This document shows positions 40,523-46,933 of a DNA stretch of 47,041 bases, piece after piece (position 1 is the stretch's first letter; every line of letters starts with the position of its first letter). Made by a program: the position numbers and the translations under genes. The stretch comes from a virus, in the IMG/VR virus record IMGVR_UViG_3300031552_000009, positions 1-47,041 of that record. One strand, 5' to 3'. Below the pieces are notes generated by a model. The model did no database searches, was not told the origin of the DNA, and was given only the letters and a program-made list of their open reading frames with translations.

Positions 40523-41043
40523 ATCCATCCGAAGTTAACGACAAAGACGCGATGATCGCGACGCAGGAAGCGCAGATCGCGAACCTGGAAGCCGAAAACA
40601 CCAAACTCCGCGAAGAGAACGAGACGCTCAAGGCTGCCCTCGCCGCGCCGGAACGCTACGCGGGCCTGGTCCAACGAGTCTTCGAGGAAGAGCATCAGCG
40701 GACGCTGGATAAGCTCAAGGCGATACGTACCCGGAGCGAACAACCGATAAAACTACAAGAAGTGGAAGCATTCCAGCAGTTTCTCTGCGGTGAGCCGGAA
40801 CCGCACCTGGAATTGCGTATTGCGCCAACTGTTCAACCGCGGCTTTCTCAGGATCAGGCAAACAGCGTGATCTGGTATTTGCAGGAGGTCATGCACGTCC
40901 TATCCGACCGGTGGGAATACTGCGAAGCCTGTGGCGAGCTGTACGACTGTCATCGTTCGGGCTGGGTTAGCGAAGAAGACGACAAGTGCTACTGTGACAA
41001 CCATGGTCCCGAAGACGCGGCCAATAGTGAAGAGAAGCAATGA
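40519..41043 (+). CDS. coiled-coil plus zinc-ribbon protein
   Basis: 174 residues. A coiled coil (ANLEAENTKLREENETLKAA) at about residues 20-45, a helical middle, then a C-terminal zinc ribbon: YCEACGELYDCHRSGWVSEE and KCYCDNHG, whose GW and C-x-x-C spacing resembles zinc fingers of phage regulatory proteins. ATGA overlap with the gene before it. Function unknown. Confidence 0.6.
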   Translation: MNPSEVNDKDAMIATQEAQIANLEAENTKLREENETLKAALAAPERYAGLVQRVFEEEHQRTLDKLKAIRTRSEQPIKLQEVEAFQQFLCGEPEPHLELRIAPTVQPRLSQDQANSVIWYLQEVMHVLSDRWEYCEACGELYDCHRSGWVSEEDDKCYCDNHGPEDAANSEEKQ

Positions 41044-41090
41044 ACCGGATGTGTATCGACTGGACAGGCACAGAGTAGTGGAGGCTGACG

Positions 41091-41861
41091 ATGAACGGAC
41101 CGATCTACGAACCCACGGGCCGGGCGCTCGAATACAGCTATCTGGCGTTGAACCTGTACACCGGCTGCTCGCACGGATGCTCCTACTGCTACGGCCCTGG
41201 TGCGACGCGCAAGAGTCGAACGATATTCCACACGGATGTCAGGCCACGTCCCGGTGTCATCGAGGCCCTGCGCCGGCAAGCGCCGAAACTCGCGGGGACG
41301 AACAAGCGCGTCCTGTTGTGTTTCACCTGCGATCCCTACTGCGACGAAGCGGTCGATAGCGGCGTGACGCGCCAAGCCTTGACGGTCCTGCGTGACTTCG
41401 ATATTCCGTTCCAGGTCTTGACCAAGGGCGGGATGCGCGCAACGACCGACTTCGACCTCTACGGCCCGTACGACGCGTTTGCCACGACGCTGACCTGCGT
41501 GGATTCGCTCTCAAGCGTCCAGCACGAACCCTACGCGCCCCTTCCGAGCGGCCGCATCCAAGCGATTAAGCGCGCCTTTGGCAGAGAGATTACGACGTGG
41601 GTTTCGCTCGAACCCGTTCTCTACCCCGACCAATCGTTAGCCCTGATCCGGTTGACGACCCCCTGGGTGAAGCTCTTCAAGCTCGGCAAGCTCAACCACG
41701 ATCCGCAGCGCGAGGCTCAGATCGACTGGCGGGCCTACGGCCAGGAAGCCATCCGTCTGTGCGAGCGCTTCCGGGTCCCGTACCTCGTCAAGAAGGACTT
41801 GGCCGCGCACCTGCAAGGTCTCACCTGGACGGACACGGAAGCGAGGGTAGTGACGCGATGA
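41091..41861 (+). CDS. second radical SAM protein (SPL-like)
   Basis: 256 residues. CxxxCxxC at Cys 26, 30 and 33 (LYTGCSHGCSYCYGPGA), followed by LLCFTCDPYCDEAVDSGVTR and FQVLTKGGMRATTDFDLY. The sequence TDPY-like, GxTR, TK-G motifs are the order of the spore-photoproduct-lyase-like (SplB/Rv2578c-type) radical SAM family. Extra Cys 77, 80 and 84 lie close to the substrate region. Such proteins are known or suspected to act on nucleic acids; in a phage, repair or modification of DNA or RNA is plausible. GGAGG lies seven bases before the ATG, and the stop overlaps the next gene. Confidence 0.8.
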   Translation: MNGPIYEPTGRALEYSYLALNLYTGCSHGCSYCYGPGATRKSRTIFHTDVRPRPGVIEALRRQAPKLAGTNKRVLLCFTCDPYCDEAVDSGVTRQALTVLRDFDIPFQVLTKGGMRATTDFDLYGPYDAFATTLTCVDSLSSVQHEPYAPLPSGRIQAIKRAFGREITTWVSLEPVLYPDQSLALIRLTTPWVKLFKLGKLNHDPQREAQIDWRAYGQEAIRLCERFRVPYLVKKDLAAHLQGLTWTDTEARVVTR

Positions 41862-42208
41862 CCAGTTGGGACAAGTTGACATTGTGGTTGATCTTATTTT
41901 TCGCATTTTTCGCACTGTGGGCGCTCGTCTATCTTTTCATCTGTGAGCGAACCGAGCGAACCGAGGCGCGAGATGCGTCCATCAAAGCCGGCAATGTCTA
42001 TGCGAAGCCTGTAGTCGGGGGATATGTTCGCGTCTGGATCGTGCAGGAGCGCATAAGGCCGGGGGTTTGGAGATGCGCCGGCCTATTGCTCGGCGGCGGC
42101 GAAGTCGTCAAGTTAGGTGCGATGCCTGTGCCGACATGGTGGCTGCTGGACAAGTGCGTGACGGACTTGACAGCGTGCTGGAGCGACAGACCAAAGGAGT
42201 CTGCATGA
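41858..42208 (+). CDS. single-span membrane protein
   Basis: 116 residues starting MTSWDKLTLWLILFFAFFAL. One strong membrane span (about 7-29) followed by a basic/acidic turn and a soluble beta-type domain (GGYVRVWIVQERIRPGVWRC, LLLGGGEVVKLGAMPVPTWW). It overlaps the radical SAM stop (ATGA) and the next start (ATGA). A membrane partner of the neighbouring gene products is possible; a holin is less likely given the large soluble tail. Confidence 0.6.
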   Translation: MTSWDKLTLWLILFFAFFALWALVYLFICERTERTEARDASIKAGNVYAKPVVGGYVRVWIVQERIRPGVWRCAGLLLGGGEVVKLGAMPVPTWWLLDKCVTDLTACWSDRPKESA

Positions 42209-42948
42209 ACTGTCCCTACCCCGACCGACCCTGCGCCGACCGCCTCTACGGCACGTGCAGCGACTACCGGAATCCGCCCGGCTGCGAGCAGGCCCCCGCC
42301 GGCGTCCCGGTGGAATCCCTGCCGCCACAGGAGTTGAGCGTGCCGAATCAAGTCAAAGTACCCCAGATTAACGACCCGCAGGAAGGGGCCTATATGGCCG
42401 TAGAATCAAAAAAGTCATCCGGAGACCCTACGGCCCGGACAGAGGGTCTACCCGCTACGCCTACGCCAGCGGGCGCAACGGACGGGACGCCTCATGGTGT
42501 GGCCCACAAAACCTGTCTCAGATGCGGCAAAGTCATCCCCGCCCATCAGGTCCACGCCTGCCCGCCGCCGGATCGGTATGGCAATCCGCGGGAATTACCG
42601 CGCGAGCAGGTAGACAAGTTGGTGGACATCTTGCAGGACGAGAACGAATCGCTGCGGATCGACCTGACCAGGACGCTGGCCGAAAAAGACCAGGCCGAGC
42701 GCCTGGTGGAGCTCCTGACGGCTCAGCTCTTGCTGGCGAATACTCGGCTTGATCCCCTTCGCCTGGCGGTCGAAGCGGCCGAAGCCTACGGCTATCGCTA
42801 TCCCGTCCACAGGCCGCGCGCTACGAACGATCCACTCTACAGCATCGTCAACGTGGCCGTCGAGCTGGTCCGCGCATTGCAAAAGCACGACCCGCCCCAG
42901 CACAATGACGCCTGTTGCATCGTCAACCCGACGCCGGGACTGTTCTGA
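42205..42948 (+). CDS. zinc-binding coiled-coil hypothetical protein
   Basis: 247 residues starting MNCPYPDRPCADRLYGTCSD. Two cysteine clusters: the N-terminal C-x-x-Y-x-x-x-x-C-x-x-x-x-x-x-x-C, and CLRCGKVIPAHQVHAC near residue 107. A coiled coil follows (DKLVDILQDENESLRIDLTR) and a helical C-terminus. AAAGGAG is six bases before the ATG. The order of zinc finger then coiled coil resembles phage regulators, but no family was recognised. Confidence 0.6.
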   Translation: MNCPYPDRPCADRLYGTCSDYRNPPGCEQAPAGVPVESLPPQELSVPNQVKVPQINDPQEGAYMAVESKKSSGDPTARTEGLPATPTPAGATDGTPHGVAHKTCLRCGKVIPAHQVHACPPPDRYGNPRELPREQVDKLVDILQDENESLRIDLTRTLAEKDQAERLVELLTAQLLLANTRLDPLRLAVEAAEAYGYRYPVHRPRATNDPLYSIVNVAVELVRALQKHDPPQHNDACCIVNPTPGLF

Positions 42949-42959
42949 AAGGCGCCACC

Positions 42960-43301
42960 ATGAACGATATCATGCGACAGATGATCGAAGACCTGATGCC
43001 GCCAGGCTTCGTCCGGGAGCATCGCTTTCATCCGGTGCGCCGCTGGCGTTTCGACTATGCGTGGCCGCAACACAAGGTCGCGCTGGAGATCGAAGGCGCC
43101 GCGTTCATGCGCGGCCGGCACACGCGGGGCGCCGGCTTTCGGAACGACATCGCCAAGTACAACGCCGCGACGCTGCTGGGTTGGCGGGTCTTTCGCTGCC
43201 TGCCGGAAGAGTTCCAGAGCGCCGAGGTCACACGGTTCATGCGCGAGGCGTTTCTCGCGCTTCGCCTGCCGGTAGACGAGGCGGCGGCGCGTTCACTATA
43301 G
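42960..43301 (+). CDS. small PD-(D/E)XK endonuclease (Vsr/DUF559-like)
   Basis: 113 residues. The core RRWRFDYAWPQHKVALEIEG has the Asp and the E-x-E of the PD-(D/E)XK fold. It is followed by FMRGRHTRGAGFRNDIAKYN and GWRVFRCLPEE, the layout of Vsr/DUF559-type single-domain nucleases (beta-strand with DYAW, ExEG, conserved GxH, D-x-x-K-x-N, GW-x-V-x-R). Probably a structure- or mismatch-specific endonuclease of phage recombination or replication. AAAGG lies about eight bases before ATG 42960. Confidence 0.7.
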   Translation: MNDIMRQMIEDLMPPGFVREHRFHPVRRWRFDYAWPQHKVALEIEGAAFMRGRHTRGAGFRNDIAKYNAATLLGWRVFRCLPEEFQSAEVTRFMREAFLALRLPVDEAAARSL

Positions 43302-43343
43302 CCAACAATCATAACAGGGAAGTTAGACAACAGGAGAACAAGC

Positions 43344-43610
43344 ATGGCAGGAAAAAGGTCATTTGTCACGGTGAAAGGGCAGGCGTCGCTCGTCAAGGCG
43401 GCCAAGCACCTGCCCAACGGGGTCGAAGTCTTCTTGAAGGACTGCCGATTCAGCAAGAAAGATGAGGACGCCCTGAACGGCATGGTCGATGCCGGTTGCA
43501 AGGTCCACGTGACCATCGAAGAGGCCGAGAAGGATCTGCCCGGTATGGAAGGCGTCGGCAAGAAGAAGAAAAAGGGCGGCGACGCCGAAGGCCAGCAGAG
43601 TTTTGCGTGA
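43344..43610 (+). CDS. small lysine-rich hypothetical protein
   Basis: 88 residues starting MAGKRSFVTVKGQASLVKAA. Small alpha/beta core (VEVFLKDCRFSKKDEDALNG, AGCKVHVTIEEAEKD), then a Lys/Gly tail (VGKKKKKGGDAEG). AGGAG is eight bases before the ATG. The basic tail suggests nucleic-acid contact. No family recognised. Confidence 0.55.
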   Translation: MAGKRSFVTVKGQASLVKAAKHLPNGVEVFLKDCRFSKKDEDALNGMVDAGCKVHVTIEEAEKDLPGMEGVGKKKKKGGDAEGQQSFA

Positions 43611-43622
43611 GGGCGCATGACA

Positions 43623-43652
43623 GGCCGGGGCGTGCGCGTGTCCGTCCCGGCC
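43623..43652 (+). other. 7-bp intergenic hairpin
   Basis: GGCCGGG (43623-43629) pairs perfectly with CCCGGCC (43646-43652), loop 16 bases. Located between genes at 43344 and 43674; no long T-run, so possibly an mRNA processing element. Confidence 0.4.
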
Positions 43653-43673
43653 ACTGTTTCCAGGAGCATGAAC

Positions 43674-43904
43674 ATGAACAAGAAACCGAAGCTCGCACGC
43701 GATTCGGTCGGCCTGAAAGTCCGAGCAAAAAGAGACCTATGGAACGGCTACCTCACGATCAAGGCGGGAACCATCCTTACGGTCAGGGAGAAATACGGCA
43801 GCCTCAGGTTAGAGGGTCCGCGCTGCAAGCACTGTGGCGTCGCTGTCTGGATCACGCGCGTGCCCGTGAATGCCGTGGAGATCGTAGCAGCGCGCCGGGA
43901 ATGA
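43674..43904 (+). CDS. small SH3-like protein with cysteine pair
   Basis: 76 residues starting MNKKPKLARDSVGLKVRAKR. Strand-turn pattern (LTIKAGTILTVREKYGSLRL) like a small SH3/KOW barrel, with CKHCG near residue 53. ATG 43674 is best placed (AGGAG seven bases upstream); ATG 43668 is too close to it. The stop overlaps the next start (ATGA). No family recognised. Confidence 0.55.
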   Translation: MNKKPKLARDSVGLKVRAKRDLWNGYLTIKAGTILTVREKYGSLRLEGPRCKHCGVAVWITRVPVNAVEIVAARRE

Positions 43905-44080
43905 AGAACCTGCATTACAACTTCGCCAAGGGCGCCAAGGTCTTCGTCATCCTGCGGACCGGGGAGCGGTTCGTCGCCCACTGGATGCCGCACGACGGGC
44001 GCAAGTTCCGCTTCTCCGATCACGATCCGATCCGGGGCAAGCGGATTCGGTCGGTGTCACTGTATAAACCGCAACGGTAG
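43901..44080 (+). CDS. small basic beta protein
   Basis: 59 residues starting MKNLHYNFAKGAKVFVILRT. A run of short strands (GERFVAHWMPHDGRKFRFSD) suggests a tiny beta barrel. Basic overall. It overlaps the previous stop by four bases. No family recognised. Confidence 0.55.
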   Translation: MKNLHYNFAKGAKVFVILRTGERFVAHWMPHDGRKFRFSDHDPIRGKRIRSVSLYKPQR

Positions 44081-44098
44081 CACAGTCGAAGGAGCGAC

Positions 44099-44818
44099 AT
44101 GGCAGGGTACACCAAGCTCTTCAGCAGTATTGTGACCTCCTCGATCTGGCAGGAGGACAACGCCACGCGCATCGTCTGGATCACCATGCTCGCGACGGCC
44201 GATGCGTGGGGCGTCGTGGAAGGCGCGGTTCCTGGTCTGGCCCACATCGCCCGCGTGGAACTGGACGAATGTCAGCGAGCTTTATTCAAGCTGCAACAGC
44301 CGGACCCCTACAGCCGCACGCAGGACTTCGAGGGCCGGCGCATCGAGGTCGTGGAAGGCGGCTGGCGGATTCTCAACTACGCTTACTACCGGGAAAAGGG
44401 CCGGAGCCGAGACCGGAAAGAGTACATGCGCGAGTACATGCAAGAGCGGCGGAGACGTAAACAATGTAAACCAATGTCAACCGAAGTCAACCGTCGACAA
44501 CCGAAAGCAGAAGCAGAGGCAGTATTAGATACTAACGTATCTTGTGAAAAATCAGCCTCAAAACCTGATACACCCCGCACACCAGAGGAGATTCACTTCG
44601 AGCAGGCCCGCGTGATCTACCCCGGCAAGAAGCGCGGCTTCCGCGTCGAGTTCGAGAACTTCAAGAAGCATCATCGCGACTGGCGGGAGCTACTGGATGA
44701 CGAGGGTCTCAAGAACTGCGTCGAAGCCCTAATCCAACGCAAGGCATACTCCGCCGGCTTCTGGCCGATGTTCCAGACGTTCTGCAACCAGTCGCGGTAC
44801 GAGGAGGCGCTGCAATGA
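44099..44818 (+). CDS. replication initiator (DnaD/phage replisome organizer-like)
   Basis: 239 residues. The N-terminal winged-helix part (MAGYTKLFSSIVTSSIWQED, TRIVWITMLATADAWGVVEG, HIARVELDECQRALFKLQQP, GGWRILNYAYYREKGRSRDR) matches the start of many phage replication initiator/organizer proteins. A low-complexity linker (about 115-155) is encoded by iteron-like repeats and AT-rich DNA. The C-terminal 75 residues (FEQARVIYPGKKRGFRVEFE, FWPMFQTFCNQSRYEEA) form a helical domain. It probably binds the internal origin and recruits host helicase/loader. Stop and next start overlap (ATGA). Confidence 0.75.
   Translation: MAGYTKLFSSIVTSSIWQEDNATRIVWITMLATADAWGVVEGAVPGLAHIARVELDECQRALFKLQQPDPYSRTQDFEGRRIEVVEGGWRILNYAYYREKGRSRDRKEYMREYMQERRRRKQCKPMSTEVNRRQPKAEAEAVLDTNVSCEKSASKPDTPRTPEEIHFEQARVIYPGKKRGFRVEFENFKKHHRDWRELLDDEGLKNCVEALIQRKAYSAGFWPMFQTFCNQSRYEEALQ
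44451..44580 (+). other. candidate replication origin inside the initiator gene
   Basis: Decamer direct repeats stand head to tail from 44461: ACAATGTAAA, CCAATGTCAA, CCGAAGTCAA, CCGTCGACAA, with a weaker one at 44451 and another at 44501. They are followed by the most AT-rich stretch nearby (44521-44580), which includes a perfect 6-base palindromic hairpin AGATAC-TAAC-GTATCT (44527-44542). Iterons plus AT-rich DNA within the initiator's own linker is the arrangement of lambda ori in gene O. Inferred from layout only. Confidence 0.5.
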
Positions 44819-45321
44819 GCCGACTGAGCAAAGCCGCGAAAGCCGCCAGCGCCGGCAAGCCGCGCCGGCTGTGCGGGTACAAGGATGACTTCGGCGATTG
44901 GGATGTGTACGTCGTGCGGCAGGACGATCCCGCGATCCGGAAGCGCCTGATGTATCCCACGCATCGCCAGTGGCCGGACGGGACGGTTGATCGCGCGGCC
45001 TGGACCGAGAGCCTGCTGCTCGATGCGCTACAGCCGGCTTTGACGACGTTCGCGCGCGCCTATGTTGGGCGCTGGTATCTCGATCTGCGTGCGGCCGAGA
45101 AAGAGCCGAAGCCCGGCAATCATCGCGCCCCGTCGTTCGTCCAAGTAACCCAGCAGTTGACGTTTCCATCGGAGCCGCCGCCCAAACGTACGGCGACGCG
45201 CGCCGAGATCGACGCGCTCGATAAACCTCTGCCCCCGGCGGAGCACGAGACACGCACTGACCCGGAGTTTTTCGCGGCCCATCCGGTCGAGGAGGATGAC
45301 GAGCCGTGGGAGCGAGGATGA
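44815..45321 (+). CDS. hypothetical protein after replication initiator
   Basis: 168 residues starting MSRLSKAAKAASAGKPRRLC. Basic N-terminus, aromatic middle (DDFGDWDVYVVRQDD, AYVGRWYLDLRAAEKE), acidic C-terminus (HPVEEDDEPWERG). No family recognised. It starts inside the initiator stop (ATGA), so it may assist replication. Its last bases contain the first copy of the 18-base repeat that flanks the methyltransferase. Confidence 0.55.
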   Translation: MSRLSKAAKAASAGKPRRLCGYKDDFGDWDVYVVRQDDPAIRKRLMYPTHRQWPDGTVDRAAWTESLLLDALQPALTTFARAYVGRWYLDLRAAEKEPKPGNHRAPSFVQVTQQLTFPSEPPPKRTATRAEIDALDKPLPPAEHETRTDPEFFAAHPVEEDDEPWERG

Positions 45322-45325
45322 CACT
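45308..45325 (+). repeat. 18-base direct repeat before methyltransferase
   Basis: Identical to 46274-46291, 966 bases apart start to start. Each copy holds GGGAGCGAGG followed by ATGACACT. The repeat supplies the ribosome site and first codons of the methyltransferase, marking a recombination-type insertion. Confidence 0.75.
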
Positions 45326-46307
45326 ACAGTCGGTTGATCTGTTCAGCGGGATCGGTGGGTTTGCCTTGGCATGCGCGGCCAACGGGATCGAAACCGCATG
45401 CTTTGTGGAAAAAGATCAACGCTGCCGAGACTTTTTGAGCAAAACCTGGCCGGGAGTTCCGATTTATGACGATGTCAAGACCTTCGATGGAACCGAATGG
45501 GCAAATGCTTTTCTGCTTACCGGGGGAGTCCCCTGTCAACCGGCCTCCCGCGCCGGCAAGCAAAGAGGCGCGGCAGACGACCGCTGGCTCTGGCCGGAGG
45601 CTATCCGCATCCTTGGCGAAGTCCGACCCGCTTGGTGTCTTTTCGAGAATCCTCCTGGAATCGGAGACGTGGGCCTCGCCGGAATTCTTGCTGACGTGGC
45701 AGCTCAAGGCTACCAAGTGCGGGTCTTTGGTATACCAGCTTGCGCCGTCGGCGCCCCGCACCGGCGGATGCGCTACTGGATCGTCGGTAGACGGGTGGCT
45801 GACTCCACGAGTGAAGGACGACGGTTCGAGCGTGGAGAGATTCAGAGAACGGATGATAGCCAACTCCGCAAGGGCGCACCAGTACAGCGGACTGACTCAA
45901 CAGGTGAAGACGACTTGGCCGACACCGAACGCGATGGCGGGTGGCTCGACCAGCCGGAGCGGCCAACGCAAGGACGAACCGCTGATGGGTGGTCTGGTGC
46001 GAGTGTGGCCAACACCGAACGTCCCGAATCGAGGGGCGGAACTGAGCAAGGCCCATCGCAAGGACTCGGGCGGGATCGACCTGCAATCGACCGTGCAGGT
46101 CTCTGGTCCGATTTCGTATGGGTGCCTGGCGCGGACGGAAAGCTTCGCCGTGCGCCTGGCGACACTGTCAGCCTGGTTGATGGGCTACACCGCAGCCTAC
46201 TTGGCGGCCTGGGCAACAGCATCTGCTGGCCGGTCGCGGCGGAAATCATCAGAGCCATGCTCCAAACAGACACGGGAGCGAGGATGACACTCGATGGGAG
46301 TCTATGA
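45318..46307 (+). CDS. C5 cytosine DNA methyltransferase
   Basis: 329 residues. Transfers a methyl group from S-adenosylmethionine to cytosine in a specific DNA site. Motif I DLFSGIGG (7-14), catalytic motif IV GGVPCQPAS with Cys 73, motif VI FENPPG (109-114; ENV in most relatives, here ENP), motif VIII RRMRYWIVG (149-157), target-recognition region with repeated ADS/ADTE/ANTE segments, motif X LGNSICWPVAAEI near 297. It starts within the previous stop (ATGA). The 3' half is overlapped by another long frame (45466-46287). Flanked by 18-base direct repeats. It probably protects phage DNA from host restriction; no cognate restriction enzyme is present. Confidence 0.85.
   Translation: MTLQSVDLFSGIGGFALACAANGIETACFVEKDQRCRDFLSKTWPGVPIYDDVKTFDGTEWANAFLLTGGVPCQPASRAGKQRGAADDRWLWPEAIRILGEVRPAWCLFENPPGIGDVGLAGILADVAAQGYQVRVFGIPACAVGAPHRRMRYWIVGRRVADSTSEGRRFERGEIQRTDDSQLRKGAPVQRTDSTGEDDLADTERDGGWLDQPERPTQGRTADGWSGASVANTERPESRGGTEQGPSQGLGRDRPAIDRAGLWSDFVWVPGADGKLRRAPGDTVSLVDGLHRSLLGGLGNSICWPVAAEIIRAMLQTDTGARMTLDGSL
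45466..46287 (+). CDS. overlapping frame inside methyltransferase gene (WPTP-repeat type)
   Basis: 273 codons in the +1 frame of the methyltransferase, first ATG 45466. The segment FLLTWQLKATKCGSLVYQLA, then APRTGG, GWLTPRVKDDGS, TWPTPNAMAGGS, VWPTPNVPNRGA resembles a protein family I recall near phage cytosine methyltransferases, with L-T-W-K-x-x-A-T and repeated WPTP. The WPTP repeats are read from the same bases as the ADTE/ANTE repeats of the methyltransferase. No clear ribosome site at 45466, so translation could need re-initiation or frameshifting, or the frame may be a conserved shadow. Function unknown. Confidence 0.35.
   Translation: MTMSRPSMEPNGQMLFCLPGESPVNRPPAPASKEARQTTAGSGRRLSASLAKSDPLGVFSRILLESETWASPEFLLTWQLKATKCGSLVYQLAPSAPRTGGCATGSSVDGWLTPRVKDDGSSVERFRERMIANSARAHQYSGLTQQVKTTWPTPNAMAGGSTSRSGQRKDEPLMGGLVRVWPTPNVPNRGAELSKAHRKDSGGIDLQSTVQVSGPISYGCLARTESFAVRLATLSAWLMGYTAAYLAAWATASAGRSRRKSSEPCSKQTRERG
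46274..46291 (+). repeat. 18-base direct repeat after methyltransferase
   Basis: Second copy of 45308-45325. Its ATG (46284) is in the methyltransferase frame and would give only seven more codons, like the relic of a gene start displaced by the inserted methyltransferase. Confidence 0.75.
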
Positions 46308-46692
46308 GCAGCGTCTGAAACTGCCGAACATCATTGACGATCCCTACGTCGCCGGGATCGTGCTGGGCAAGCTCGGGTTGGCCGAGGTCGCGCTGCGCAC
46401 GCGCGCGGCACTGCTCCACAGCGAGCAGCGCGATGCTTGGCTCTGGCGGCCAGGGGAACTACGCCGACTCTTTCTCGACGGCATGGCGGAGGCGGAGGAC
46501 TTCACGTTTCTGGACGTCGCGGCGGAGCTGCAATGGATGCGGGCGGGACACGGGGTTTCATTTGACGCCATGCTTTCCCGCTTGCCGGCGGAGGATCAGC
46601 GCGAGATCCGCCTCGCGCTGCGGGCGCGGGTCCGGCCCTTCGAGCCGGGCCATATCCCTACCGCGCTGGAGCGTATGGCCCACTGGAGGTAA
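46294..46692 (+). CDS. hypothetical protein (DnaB N-domain-like?)
   Basis: 132 residues starting MGVYEQRLKLPNIIDDPYVA. The order GIVLGKLGLAEVAL, then a helical part with LRRLFLDGMAEAEDFTFLDV, is faintly like the N-terminal domain of DnaB-type helicases or a helicase-loader protein, but no helicase motifs follow. The ribosome site is not ideal (GAGG about ten bases upstream, in the 18-base repeat). The first 14 bases overlap the methyltransferase 3' end in another frame. Confidence 0.55.
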   Translation: MGVYEQRLKLPNIIDDPYVAGIVLGKLGLAEVALRTRAALLHSEQRDAWLWRPGELRRLFLDGMAEAEDFTFLDVAAELQWMRAGHGVSFDAMLSRLPAEDQREIRLALRARVRPFEPGHIPTALERMAHWR

Positions 46693-46696
46693 TCGC

Positions 46697-46933
46697 ATGG
46701 TCACTGAGCAGGTCAAAGAGGATCGCATGAGCGTCTTGTCGCAGTTGGGGATCGACCTGGAAGAGATCGGGCGGTGCATCCATGATCTGACGCTGAGCCT
46801 CGCGGTCAGCCAGGAGGCGCAGCGTCAGGTACACTTGTATGAGTTGGCTCCCGAAGCGCTGGCGTTGTGGTTCGTTGACTTCTTCGTCCGCTACGATCGC
46901 GCGGATCATTCTGCTTTGGCACATTCCAGGTAG
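46697..46933 (+). CDS. small helical protein, last rightward gene
   Basis: 78 residues starting MVTEQVKEDRMSVLSQLGID. All helical, acidic N-terminal part, aromatic C-terminal helix (EALALWFVDFFVRYDRADHS). GGAGG lies seven to eight bases before the ATG. No family recognised. Its last 28 bases overlap the end of the leftward junction-spanning gene, so the two operons meet head-on with no visible terminator between. Confidence 0.6.
   Translation: MVTEQVKEDRMSVLSQLGIDLEEIGRCIHDLTLSLAVSQEAQRQVHLYELAPEALALWFVDFFVRYDRADHSALAHSR

Noticed and set aside
43496-43900. N-terminal extension of the frame leading into the 43901 gene
   Set aside because: The upstream part is Arg/Gly-rich shadow of the 43344 and 43674 genes. 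The real start is the ATGA overlap at 43901.
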